64,000 nt of DNA, taken from Bolinopsis microptera (taxonomy: Eukaryota > Ctenophora > Tentaculata > Lobata > Bolinopsidae). This document shows positions 46,701 to 57,908 of this stretch, in pieces. Under the pieces are notes generated by a model. It searched no databases. It saw only the letters and a program-made list of their open reading frames with translations, and was not told where the DNA came from. Position numbers and translations under genes: made by a program. The stretch spans positions 4,793,230 to 4,857,229 of the forward strand of contig NC_087079.1 of the NCBI RefSeq assembly GCF_026151205.1, read 5' to 3'. The stretch's first letter is position 1; each line of letters opens with the position of its first letter.

Positions 46701-49700
46701 TGTAGTGGAACTGGGAACACCACTTCAGAGCTTACTTAACAACAGTGCTGCAGTGCTGTAGTGGAACTGGGAATACCACTTCAGAGCTTACTTAACAATA
46801 GTGCTGTAGTGCTGTAGTGGAACTATGGGAACACCACTTCAGAGCTTACTTAACAATAGTGCTGTAGTGCTGTAGTGGAACTGGGAACACACTTCAGAGC
46901 TTACTTAACAACAGTGCTGCAGTGCTGTAGTTGAACTGGGAACACCACTTCAGAGCTTACTTAACAACAGTGCTGCAGGGCTGTAGTGGAACTGGGAATA
47001 CCACTTCAGAGCCTACTTAACAACAGTGCTGTAGTGCTGTAGTTGAACTGGGAACACCACTTCAGAGCTTACTTAACAACAGTGCTGCAGTGGAACTGGG
47101 AACACCACTTCAGAGCTTACTTAACAACAGTGCTGTAGTGCTGTAGTGGAACTAGGAACACCACTTCAGAGCTTAGTTAACAACAGTGCTGCAGTGCTGT
47201 TATAGTGGAACTGGGAACACCACTTCAGAGCTCACTTAACAACAGTGCTGCAGTGCTGTAGTGGAACTGGGAACACCACTTCAGAGCCTACTTAACAACA
47301 GTGCTGCAGTGCTGTAGTGGAACTAGGAACACCACTTCAGAGCCTACTTAACAACAGTGCTGCAGTGCTGTAGTGGAACTAGGAACACCACTTCAGAGCT
47401 TACTTAACAACAGTGCTGCATTGCTGTAGTGGAACTGGGAACACCACTTCAGAGCTTACTTAACAACAGTGCTGCAGTGCTGCATTGGAACTGGTAACAC
47501 CACTTCAGAGCTTACTTAACAACAGTGCTGCAGTGCTGCATTGGAACTGGTAACACCACTTCAGAGCTTACTTAACAACAGTGCTGCAGTGCTGTAGTGG
47601 AACTGGTAACACCACTTCAGAGCTTACTTAACAACAGTGCTGCAGGGCTGTAGTGGAACTGGGAACACCACTTCAGAGCTTACTTAACAACAGTGCTGCA
47701 GTGCTGCATTGGAACTGGTAACACCACTTCAGAGCTTACTTAACAACAGTGCTGCAGTGCTGTAGTGGAACTGGTAACACCACTTCAGAGCTTACTTAAC
47801 AACAGTGCTGCAGGGCTGTAGTGGAACTGGGAATACCACTTCAGAGCCTACTTAACAACAGTGCTGTAGTGCTGTAGTGGAACTGGGAACACCACTTCAG
47901 AGCTTACTTAACAACAGTGATGCAGTCCTGTAGTGGAACTGGGAACACCACTTCAGAGCCTACTTAACAACAGTGCTGTAGTGCTGTTAGTGGAACTGGG
48001 AACACCACTTCAGAGCTTACTTAACAACAGTTCTGCAGTGCTGTAGTGGAATTGGGAACACCACTTCAGAGCTTACTTAACAACAGTGATGCAGTCCTGT
48101 AGTGGAACTGGGAACACCACTTCAGAGCCTACTTAACAACAGTGCTGTAGTGCTGTTAGTGGAACTGGGAACACCACTTCAGAGCTTACTTAACAACAGT
48201 GCTGTAGTGCTGTTAGTTGAACTGGGAACACCACTTCAGAGCTTACTTAACAACAGTTCTGCAGTCCTGTAGTGGAACTGGGAACACCACTTCAGAGCCT
48301 ACTTAACAACAGTGCTGTAGTGCTGTTAGTGGAACTGGGAACACCACTTCAGAGCTTACTTAACAACAGTTCTGCAGTGCTGTAGTGGAATTGGGAACAC
48401 CACTTCAGAGCTTACTTAACAACAGTGATGCAGTCCTGTAGTGGAACTGGGAACACCACTTCAGAGCCTACTTAACAACAGTGCTGTAGTGCTGTTAGTG
48501 GAACTGGGAACACCACTTCAGAGCTTACTTAACAACAGTGCTGTAGTGCTGTTAGTGGAACTGGGAACACCACTTCAGAGCTTACTTAACAACAGTGCTG
48601 TAGTGCTGTTAGTTGAACTGGGAACACCACTTCAGAGCCTACTTAACAACAGTGCTGTAGTGCTGTTAGTGGAACTGGGAACACCACTTCAGAGCTTACT
48701 TAACAACAGTTCTGCAGTGCTGTAGTGGAATTGGGAACACCACTTCAGAGCTTACTTAACAACAGTGATGCAGTCCTGTAGTGGAACTGGGAACACCACT
48801 TCAGAGCCTACTTAACAACAGTGCTGTAGTGCTGTTAGTGGAACTGGGAACACCACTTCAGAGCTTACTTAACAACAGTGCTGCAGTGCTGTAGTGGAAC
48901 TGGGAACACCACTTCAGAGCCTACTTAACAACAGTGCTGCAGTGCTGTAGTGGAACTGGGAACACCACTTCAGAGCCTACTTAACAATAGTGCTGTAGTG
49001 CTGTAGTGGAACTGGGAACACCACTTCAGAGCCTACTTAACAACAGTGCTGCAGTGCTGTAGTGGAACTGGGAACACCACTTCAGAGCTTACTTAACAAC
49101 AGTGCTGCAGTGCTGTAGTGGAACTGGGAACACCACTTCAGAGCCTACTTAACAACAGTGTTTCAGTGCTGTAGTGGAACTGGGAACACCACTTCAGAGC
49201 TTACTTAACAACAGTGCTGCAGTGCTGTAGTTGAACTGGGAACACCACTTCAGAGCCTACTTAACAACAGTGCTGTAGTGCTGTAGTGGAACTAGGAACA
49301 CCACTTCAGAGCTTACTTAACAACAGTGCTGCAGTGGAACTGGGAACACCACTTCAGAGCTTACTTAACAACAGTGCTGCAGTGCTGTAGTGGAACTGGG
49401 AATACCACTTCAGAGCTTACTTAACAATAGTGCTGTAGTGCTGTAGTGGAACTATGGGAACACCACTTCAGAGCTTACTTAACAATAGTGCTGTAGTGCT
49501 GTAGTGGAACTGGGAACACACTTCAGAGCTTACTTAACAACAGTGCTGCAGTGCTGTAGTGGAACTAGGAACACCACTTCAGAGCTTACTTAACAACAGT
49601 GCTGCAGTGCTGCATTGGAACTGGGAACACCACTTCAGAGCCTACTTAACAACAGTGCTGCAGTGCTGTAGTGGAACTGGGAACACCACTTCAGAGCCTA

Positions 49701-50140
49701 CTTAACAACAGTGCTTCAGTGCTGTAGTTGAACTGGGAACACCACTTCAGAGCCTACTTAACAACAGTGCTTCAGTGCTGTAGTGGAACTGGGAACACCA
49801 CTTCAGAGCCTACTTAACAACAGTGCTTCAGTGCTGTAGTGGAACTGGGAACACCACTTCAGAGCTTACTTAACAACAGTGCTGCAGTGGAACTGGGAAC
49901 ACCACTTCAGAGCTTACTTAACAACAGTGCTGCAGTGCTGTAGTGGAACTGGGAATACCACTTCAGAGCTTACTTAACAATAGTGCTGCAGTGGAACTGG
50001 GAACACCACTTCAGAGCTTACTTAACAACAGTGCTGCAGTGCTGCATTGGAACTGGTAACACCACTTCAGAGCTTACTTAACAACAGTGCTGCAGTGCTG
50101 TAGTGGAACTAGGAACACCACTTCAGAGCTTACTTAACAA
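43766..50140 (+). repeat. 48/56-bp satellite array, left block
   Basis: Roughly 115 tandem units. The base unit is 48 bp (AGTGGAACTGGGAACACCAC, TTCAGAGCTTACTTAACAAC, AGTGCTGT). Longer units of 56 bp carry one extra CAGTGCTG, and some 57-bp units have TGCTGTTAG. Runs of 48-bp units keep one frame open (LGTPLQSLLNNSAVVE), as do runs of 57-bp units near 48441-48725. These frames begin at GTG and are by-products of unit length. Confidence 0.95.
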
Positions 50141-51394
50141 GTGTTACATATAGAGGACTTCTGCGAGGATGAGGTTCTCCGTGATGCGGTATGGGTTGAA
50201 TGTGAGTCCCTGCAGAAACTGAACACCGAGGGAAGACACAAGGCAACAACAGCTTGGTTGTGCTCACAGGATGCACCCTATATTTACACTGACACAAATC
50301 CAGTGCACCCACCACAGGATATCAGTGGTTTCCCTAATATCAAAAGACTCCTGAGTCTTGTAAACTCGAGTATGGAGATAACTGGACCTCTGGACTCATG
50401 TCTGGTCATCAAGTATGGAAACAACCAAGCGAGTACTTCAATACACAATGACGGTGAGAAACTAATGGACCAGGAGAAATCGATTTGCTCTTTCTCACTG
50501 GGATGTGAACGGACGCTTGAGTTTTACGAGGGCACAACTGGGAAACCTAATTGTGTCAAGACGATAAGGATGAAGAACAACAGTCTTGTTGTAATGCGGC
50601 CTGGGACACAGCAGAATCTGAGGCATGCTGTGCGAGCAGAGCCGGCCACAAAGGGAGAGCCTCCAAAGAAATCGGAGCAAGTAAGATACTCCCTGTCATT
50701 TCGAGCTATTGTGAAATCTGGTGGCCAAGTTAGCTCTCAGAATATCAGCACAGAGACTAGTACACCAGCTTCTGGCACCGAAGCCCAAGTACATGCGCAA
50801 AGAGTCACGTTGGTTGCTGGAGACTCTTATGCTGAAAGATTGGACTCCGCAAAGCTGGGAAAAGGGAAAGTCACAGTCGTAAATGTTGCAGAAGGCGGAG
50901 CAAAAATGGACAAAGTCCAGAAACAGTTGGAGGACTACTGCACGGCACATCCTGATGTCCACGTTGAGAAGCTTCTGATCAGCGTAGGCACAAACGATAT
51001 TAGGCGTGTGGGGGATAAAATTGGTATTTTGAGGGGACCAGTAAAGCAACTTTTTGGTAAGATAGGCCTATTATTTCCCAACTGTAAGGTATATGTTCAA
51101 TCTCTATTGCCATTACCTTTACAGAATGATAACGATAAATTAACTAACAAGAGGGTAATGGATTTTAATAGGATTTTATACAATGAGTGTGTATTTAGGA
51201 GGTTCTTTTTCATGGATGTGTTTTATCCCTTTACAAAGTTTAAGAGAGCTCTAAGTGAGCCTGTTAAGAGATTTGATCCCTTATTTGAGAACAAAGGCAT
51301 TCACCCCAATCCTCAGAAAGGTATGGGTGTGTTGGCCAGATTTTATATTCGTGCCATCCACAGTAGATATTTTAATCCTTATATCTATCAGTAG
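50141..51394 (+). CDS. LINE-B ORF1 (5'-truncated): AlkB-like dioxygenase fused to SGNH esterase
   Basis: 417 codons remain. The frame opens at GTG directly at the satellite junction with a stop just upstream, so the true N-terminus is lost. Residues about 1-190: AlkB-like 2OG-Fe(II) dioxygenase with PYIYTDTNPVHPP, LVIKYGNN, iron ligands in IHNDGE (about 101), CSFSLGCERTLEF, second His in QQNLRHAV (about 160) and 2OG-binding RYSLSFR (about 182). All expected metal and 2OG ligands are present. Residues about 220-410: SGNH esterase with GDSY (nucleophile Ser), EGG, GTND and GIHPN (catalytic His). Esterase modules are known in CR1-like ORF1 proteins. The dioxygenase could repair or demethylate LINE RNA or cDNA; that is inference. 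It ends 82 bp before ORF2. Confidence 0.8.
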   Translation: MLHIEDFCEDEVLRDAVWVECESLQKLNTEGRHKATTAWLCSQDAPYIYTDTNPVHPPQDISGFPNIKRLLSLVNSSMEITGPLDSCLVIKYGNNQASTSIHNDGEKLMDQEKSICSFSLGCERTLEFYEGTTGKPNCVKTIRMKNNSLVVMRPGTQQNLRHAVRAEPATKGEPPKKSEQVRYSLSFRAIVKSGGQVSSQNISTETSTPASGTEAQVHAQRVTLVAGDSYAERLDSAKLGKGKVTVVNVAEGGAKMDKVQKQLEDYCTAHPDVHVEKLLISVGTNDIRRVGDKIGILRGPVKQLFGKIGLLFPNCKVYVQSLLPLPLQNDNDKLTNKRVMDFNRILYNECVFRRFFFMDVFYPFTKFKRALSEPVKRFDPLFENKGIHPNPQKGMGVLARFYIRAIHSRYFNPYIYQ

Positions 51395-51476
51395 TTCTTT
51401 TGTGCTGTCTTCTGAACCTTGTTAAGCTAATGATATGCAGTTGTAGTCTGGCAAGTATACTCACCTGTAAAACACC

Positions 51477-54400
51477 ATGATCGATTTAGTAACATACAGA
51501 TTTAGAGTTGGAGTGTTTAGTGGAAATTCTTTTGCAAAATCCATCAAACATCAGAACCGTAGACGTGGTACAGGTAGTATTTTTGATTATTTAGACAGCT
51601 GCATTGATTCTCGCTTATTATTTTATATTTTTTATGTTATATTCATATGTCACTTTTCGCTAATCACTATCACATATGTCGGGGTAAGTGGGTTGGCTTT
51701 TTCTAGGGTCACTTATGATTGCCGAGCCTTTGTACCAACATACCCAGTTCCTAACTTGTGCCGATGCTTTACAGTTTATTTCTTTTTATATTTAGCAAAT
51801 ATGTATTATCTGAGGAATAATTACAGTTTCGATGGTTTATATAGATTTTGCCAGATTTCAATCCATAAGAACTTAAATTGCATATTTACTGGTAGAACCG
51901 GCAATACACTCACGGGATGCATAATTTGGTTGTTTTTGATGAATGGTTTTTTGATAGTTTTAGTAAACCCTGGAATTGTAAACCCAGGGCCGTCTCCCAT
52001 AGGTGTTAGAGTTGGGAATGGTAATAAATTGAATGTTTACTTTCAGAATGTTCAAGGTCTCATCCCTTTTGGTGAACTGAACAATGCCCATCCAATGATT
52101 GATACCACTAAATGTCTTGAAGTGTCGACTTATCTTAATGAGGCTAAGATAGATATTGCAATACTTAACGAAACCTGGTTTAAGAGTTCTATTGCTGATA
52201 GTGAATTTCTGCACCCTGACAGATATAAGATATTTCGCTCTGATAGATCGAAGAAAACTCATCCACCAGATCCTTCTAATCCAACCCGGTTTAGGAGGAA
52301 TGGTGGAGGGGTCATGATTGCAGTGAGAGCAGACCTTGATCTAACTTCAAAGGAAGTTCATCTCAAGTATGGTGCAGAAATTCTTGCTGTGGAATTTAAG
52401 ACATCCACTGGAATTAAGTTTGTTGTATGCACATGTTATCGTGTTGGTACACTGGGCTCCGCAAATCATGAAAAAATTGTTGAGTCTTTGAAAACTCTTC
52501 TCAGAAGAAGAGGACTGAGTAAAGTCTTCATACTAGGAGATTTTAACCTGACCGGAGTTTCCTGGTCTACCCTGGCCAGCTCCTGTCCTATTGAGCAATC
52601 TTTTGTTAAATCTTTTGTTGATCTAGGCCTTCAACAATGTGTGTTAACACCTACCCACTGCAAAGGCAAAACACTTGACCTATTGCTCACAAACTCTGTG
52701 TCAAATATTAATGACCTAATGGTAGGTGAGAGAGATAGTGCTTGCAAGTCTGACCACTTCCCCATCAATTTTAAGATCAACGTTAAAGTTGGTAGGAAGA
52801 AGCCAGTCAGGCGTATGTGCTATAACTTTAAGACTGTGAACTGGGAGAGGCTAAACCATGAACTCCGACACACGAATTGGGATGCATTGCTCAATGGCAC
52901 AGAACCTGAAATTGGATGGAAAAAATTTAAGGACAAACTTTTTAATGTCACAGATAAATTTGTTAAAAAATGCTCTGTCAAGACTGATGGCCAAGATCCA
53001 TGGTTTGACTCGGAGTGTTATGATGCATGGCGTAAGAAAGTGAGATTACATAAAGAAAGGCATAAAAGTGATAGAGCTGAAATTGCATTCTCCCTTGCTA
53101 GGAAAAATTTCAAAAATGTGGTTGCTCAAAAAATGAGGGAAACATTAAATGAATCTGATGATAGTGCTTTAATAACAAAAAAATTTTGGTCCTATGTCAA
53201 ATCGAAGACAGCTAGTCAGCGGATCCCTGAGTTTGTAAGCCACAAAGGCACTGTCCGCAACTGCCCTGAAGACCAGGCCAACCTATTTAATGACTTTTTC
53301 TTCGAGCAGTTCTCTGAGGCATCAACTTATGACATAGATATAGATTACTCTAATGATTGGCGCTTTGATATTGAATTTGACCACAGAAGGGTTCGCAAAA
53401 TCCTTTCCAATATTAATGCTAATAAAGCTTATGGACCTGATGGTATCCATGGGAAACTTTTGAAAAACTGTGCGGTTGGGCTCGCATACCCTATATCAAT
53501 ACTTTTTCATTCATGCTACAACATTGGGACACTACCAAGGGAGTGGAAACTGGGGCACATTGTACCAATATTCAAGAAAGGGGATAAACATGAGGTTTCA
53601 AATTATAGGCCAATTTCTCTTACATGCTTAATCACAAAAGTTCTTGAACGCATAATAAGAGATGAGTTATTGGCACTTACTAATGGCATGATCAATGACA
53701 AACAGCATGGTTTCCGAGCTGAGAGATCTTGTGCAACTAATCTTGTAGGACTGTGCGACAGCCTAGCGCTCTCACTGAATGAAAATATGAGAACAGATGT
53801 AGTCTACTTTGATTTTGCCAAAGCATTTGACTCGGTTAACCATGATCTTATATTATTTAAGCTAAAGAGCAAATTTGGTATTGATGGGAGGCTACTGAAA
53901 TTCATCACTGATTATCTAAGAGACAGGCAACAACAGGTCTTGATAAGTGGCAAGTTTTCTTCTATGAGAAACGCCCAGTCTGGTGTACCTCAAGGGTCAA
54001 TTTTGGGACCATTGCTGTTCATTATGTTCATTGATGATATATCAGTGGGGATTTCACCAGGCACACAACTGTCACTGTATGCCGATGATACTAAAATTTG
54101 GCGTAAGATTGTTTCGGAGTCTGATATCCTGCGACTGCAGAAGGACATTGATTATCTCCATGACTGGTCACTTTCTAATAAAATGAGATTTCATCCCGAC
54201 AAATGTAAGGTCCTCACCGTCGCAGGAAGGATATCCGAAACAGTTTCCCTCCTTAGTGTCCTACCACTCTTTAACTTTGTATACTCCATGGGAAGAATCA
54301 CACTTGACTATGTTGATCATGAAAAGGATCTGGGTGTAATTGTGACATCAAATCTCGATTGGAAAGATCAGTGCTCCAAAGTCCTTTCTAAGGCAAACCA

Positions 54401-54989
54401 AAAATTAGGCATGGCGAGAAGAAATTGTTATTTTGTCCAAGACGTAAATCGTCGTAGAGTACTGTATCTCACTTTAGTGAGGAGCCTATTTGAGCATTGC
54501 TCGGTTATATGGAGACCAGTCACAAAATCCCAGATAAGCAAGCTGGAGGGCCTCCAAAAGCGTGCTATTAAGTGGATTCTTCACGAGGAGTATATGAGTT
54601 ATCCACCATCCACATACATTCAAAAATGCAGACAGCTGAAGATTATGCCGATTGAAGACCGCTTTGACTTCTTGGATCTCATCTTCTTCTTTAAAATTGT
54701 GAAGCAACATATACCTGTCACTTTACCCTCATATTTGCAACCATTTCAAGGCCACTCAAGGCTCAGAAATAGTCACATGGACTCTCTATGTTTTGTAAGC
54801 TCTATCTCACCTCGAGCAAGCTCCAACGCTTTTGCCAAGAATTTCTTCTATAGGACCCACACTAAGTGGAATCACATTCCTCTAGATATCCGTGAGATAG
54901 AGAGTATCACTGATTTTAAAAGTAAACTTTCCACATGTGGGGGAAAATTATCCCGGTGGATTCGGACTCTGAACTTGACTATTCAATAG
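51477..54989 (+). CDS. LINE-B ORF2: endonuclease and reverse transcriptase, apparently intact
   Basis: 1,170 codons from ATG 51477. The first 170 residues hold two hydrophobic stretches (LLFYIFYVIFICHFSLITIT and IIWLFLMNGFLIVLV), unusual for a LINE ORF2. The APE-type endonuclease starts near residue 186 (NVYFQNVQG), with NETW, GDFN (about 353) and SDHFPI (about 424). The RT has PIFKKGD, NYRPISLTC, FDFAKAFDS (about 778), GVPQGSILGP and YADD (about 867). The C-terminal domain includes LGVIVTSNLDW and a basic RKR-type region (RRNC, NRRRV). It nicks target DNA and reverse-transcribes the LINE RNA. With no stop or frameshift, it is the youngest LINE here. Confidence 0.93.
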   Translation: MIDLVTYRFRVGVFSGNSFAKSIKHQNRRRGTGSIFDYLDSCIDSRLLFYIFYVIFICHFSLITITYVGVSGLAFSRVTYDCRAFVPTYPVPNLCRCFTVYFFLYLANMYYLRNNYSFDGLYRFCQISIHKNLNCIFTGRTGNTLTGCIIWLFLMNGFLIVLVNPGIVNPGPSPIGVRVGNGNKLNVYFQNVQGLIPFGELNNAHPMIDTTKCLEVSTYLNEAKIDIAILNETWFKSSIADSEFLHPDRYKIFRSDRSKKTHPPDPSNPTRFRRNGGGVMIAVRADLDLTSKEVHLKYGAEILAVEFKTSTGIKFVVCTCYRVGTLGSANHEKIVESLKTLLRRRGLSKVFILGDFNLTGVSWSTLASSCPIEQSFVKSFVDLGLQQCVLTPTHCKGKTLDLLLTNSVSNINDLMVGERDSACKSDHFPINFKINVKVGRKKPVRRMCYNFKTVNWERLNHELRHTNWDALLNGTEPEIGWKKFKDKLFNVTDKFVKKCSVKTDGQDPWFDSECYDAWRKKVRLHKERHKSDRAEIAFSLARKNFKNVVAQKMRETLNESDDSALITKKFWSYVKSKTASQRIPEFVSHKGTVRNCPEDQANLFNDFFFEQFSEASTYDIDIDYSNDWRFDIEFDHRRVRKILSNINANKAYGPDGIHGKLLKNCAVGLAYPISILFHSCYNIGTLPREWKLGHIVPIFKKGDKHEVSNYRPISLTCLITKVLERIIRDELLALTNGMINDKQHGFRAERSCATNLVGLCDSLALSLNENMRTDVVYFDFAKAFDSVNHDLILFKLKSKFGIDGRLLKFITDYLRDRQQQVLISGKFSSMRNAQSGVPQGSILGPLLFIMFIDDISVGISPGTQLSLYADDTKIWRKIVSESDILRLQKDIDYLHDWSLSNKMRFHPDKCKVLTVAGRISETVSLLSVLPLFNFVYSMGRITLDYVDHEKDLGVIVTSNLDWKDQCSKVLSKANQKLGMARRNCYFVQDVNRRRVLYLTLVRSLFEHCSVIWRPVTKSQISKLEGLQKRAIKWILHEEYMSYPPSTYIQKCRQLKIMPIEDRFDFLDLIFFFKIVKQHIPVTLPSYLQPFQGHSRLRNSHMDSLCFVSSISPRASSNAFAKNFFYRTHTKWNHIPLDIREIESITDFKSKLSTCGGKLSRWIRTLNLTIQ

Positions 54990-55338
54990 AAACAAATCCG
55001 TAAAATAGTTTATTCAAGATTATCTATTCTTGCTGTCTGCATTCACATATTTCTCAATTTCATCTCACAGCACAATATTTTATGAATTGATTGAATGGGT
55101 GTGTGATTTTGTTTAAAGTAACTTATTACAATTTTATAAGGGCCCATGCTTGTGCAGGAGCTGCATTTGCACTCAATATCTGTGTTTTGGTGACCCTCAG
55201 GTCCTTTGGTTACATACATTTTGTCCGAGACAATTTCAACTTTGACAATCCATGCTTAGAGGACAATATTATATTTAACTAATTCATTGTGTAAACTTGT
55301 ATGTAATTGACTGATTTGAAAGATTTCAATAAAAAAAC

Positions 55339-57908
55339 AGTGCTGCAGTGCTGCATTGGAACTGGGAACACCACTTCAGAGCCTACTTAACAACAGTGCT
55401 GCAGTGCTGTAGTGGAACTGGGAACACCACTTCAGAGCCTACTTAACAACAGTGCTTCAGTGCTGTAGTTGAACTGGGAACACCACTTCAGAGCCTACTT
55501 AACAACAGTGCTGCAGTGCTGTAGTGGAACTGGGAACACCACTTCAGAGCCTACTTAACAACAGTGCTTCAGTGCTGTAGTGGAACTGGGAACACCACTT
55601 CAGAGCTTACTTAACAATAGTGCTGTAGTGCTGTAGTGGAACTATGGGAACACCACTTCAGAGCCTACTTAACAATAGTGCTGTAGTGCTGTAGTGGAAC
55701 TGGGAACACCACTTCAGAGCTTACTTAACAACAGTGCTGCAGTGCTGTAGTGGAACTAGGAACACCACTTCAGAGCTTACTTAACAACAGTGCTGCAGTG
55801 CTGCATTGGAACTGGGAACACCACTTCAGAGCTTACTTAACAACAGTGCTGCAGTGCTGTAGTGGAACTGGGAACACCACTTCAGAGCCTACTTAACAAC
55901 AGTGCTGCAGTGCTGCAGTGGAACTGGGAACACCACTTCAGAGCTTACTTAACAACAGTGCTGTAGTGGAACTGGGAACACCACTTCAGAGCCTACTTAA
56001 CAACAGTGTTTCAGTGCTGTAGTGGAACTGGGAACACCACTTCAGAGCCTACTTAACAACAGTGCTGCAGTGCTGCAGTGGAACTAGGAACACCACTTCA
56101 GAGCTTACTTAACAACAGTGTTTCAGTGCTGTAGTGGAACTGGGAACACCACTTCAGAGCCTACTTAACAACAGTGCTGCAGTGCTGCAGTGGAACTGGG
56201 AACACCACTTCAGAGCCTACTTAACAACAGTGCTTCAGTGCTGTAGTGGAACTATGGGAACACCACTTCAGAGCCTACTTAACAACAGTGCTGTAGTGCT
56301 GTAGTGGAACTGGGAACACCACTTCAGAGCTTACTTAACAACAGTGCTGCAGTGCTGTAGTGGAACTAGGAACACCACTTCAGAGCTTACTTAACAACAG
56401 TGCTGCAGTGCTGCATTGGAACTGGGAACACCACTTCAGAGCCTACTTAACAACAGTGCTGCAGTGCTGTAGTGGAACTGGGAACACCACTTCAGAGCCT
56501 ACTTAACAACAGTGCTTCAGTGCTGTAGTGGAATTGGGAATACCACTTCAGAGCCTACTTAACAACAGTGCTGCAGTGCTGTAGTGGAACTGGGAACACC
56601 ACTTCAGAGCTTACTTAACAACAGTGCTGTAGTGCTGTAGTGGAACTGGGAACACCACTTCAGAGCTTACTTAACAACAGTGCTGCAGTGCTGTAGTGGA
56701 ACTAGGAACACCACTTCAGAGCTTACTTAACAACAGTGCTGCAGTGCTGTAGTGGAACTGGGAATACCACTTCAGAGCTTACTTAACAACAGTGCTGTAG
56801 TGCTGTAGTGGAACTGGGAATACCACTTCAGAGCTTACTTAACAACAGTGCTGCAGTGCTGTAACTGAACTGGGAACACCACTTCAGAGCTTACTTAACA
56901 ACAGTGCTGTAGTGCTGTAGTGGAACTGGGAACACCACTTCAGAGCCTACTTAACAACAGTGCTTCAGTGCTGTAGTGGAACTGGGAACACCACTTCAGA
57001 GCTTACTTAACAATAGTGCTGTAGTGCTGTAGTGGAACTGGGAACACCACTTCAGAGCTTACTTAACAACAGTGCTGCAGTGCTGTAGTGGAACTAGGAA
57101 CACCACTTCAGAGCTTACTTAACAACAGTGCTGCAGTGCTGTAGTGGAACTGGGAATACCACTTCAGAGCTTACTTAACAACAGTGCTGTAGTGCTGTAG
57201 TGGAACTGGGAATACCACTTCAGAGCTTACTTAACAACAGTGCTGCAGTGCTGTAACTGAACTGGGAACACCACTTCAGAGCTTACTTAACAACAGTGCT
57301 GTAGTGCTGTAGTGGAACTGGGAATACCACTTCAGAGCTTACTTAACAACAGTGCTGCAGTGCTGTAGTGGAACTGGGAATACCACTTCAGAGCTTACTT
57401 AACAATAGTGCTGTAGTGCTGTAGTGGAACTATGGGAACACCACTTCAGAGCCTACTTAACAATAGTGCTGTAGTGCTGTAGTGGAACTGGGAACACCAC
57501 TTCAGAGCTTACTTAACAACAGTGCTGCAGTGCTGTAGTGGAACTAGGAACACCACTTCAGAGCTTACTTAACAACAGTGCTGCAGTGCTGCATTGGAAC
57601 TGGGAACACCACTTCAGAGCCTACTTAACAATAGTGCTGTAGTGCTGTAGTGGAACTGGGAACACCACTTCAGAGCTTACTTAACAACAGTGCTGCAGTG
57701 CTGTAGTGGAACTGGGAACACCACTTCAGAGCCTACTTAACAACAGTGCTGCAGTGCTGTAGTGGAACTGGGAACACCACTTCAGAGCCTACTTAACAAC
57801 AGTGCTTCAGTGCTGTAGTTGAACTGGGAACACCACTTCAGAGCTTACTTAACAACAGTGCTGTAGTGTTGTAGTGGAACTGGGAACACCACTTCAGAGC
57901 TTACTTAA
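55339..57908 (+). repeat. 48/56-bp satellite array, right block
   Basis: Roughly 46 further units, mainly of the 56-bp form, continuing the left block after LINE-B. The array ends abruptly at TTACTTAACCCCCTAAACC. Confidence 0.95.

Larger units (their letters stand above)
50141..55338 (+). mobile_element. LINE-B, CR1-type non-LTR retrotransposon with intact ORF2
   Basis: About 5.2 kb. The 5' junction with the satellite is abrupt (ACTTAACAA, then LINE), and ORF1 lacks a start codon, so the copy is 5'-truncated. The 3' end is TTTCAATAAAAAAA, after which the satellite resumes with CAGTGCTG. Joining the flanks gives the exact satellite sequence, so the insertion left no recognisable duplication or loss. 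Confidence 0.92.

Noticed and set aside
43778-48725. Open frames encoding LGTPLQSLLNNSAVVE repeats
   Set aside because: Most start at GTG, lie wholly in satellite DNA and stay open only where units are 48 or 57 bp, both multiples of 3.
43766-57908. CRISPR array
   Set aside because: Tandem units abut without unique spacers and the DNA is clearly eukaryotic.
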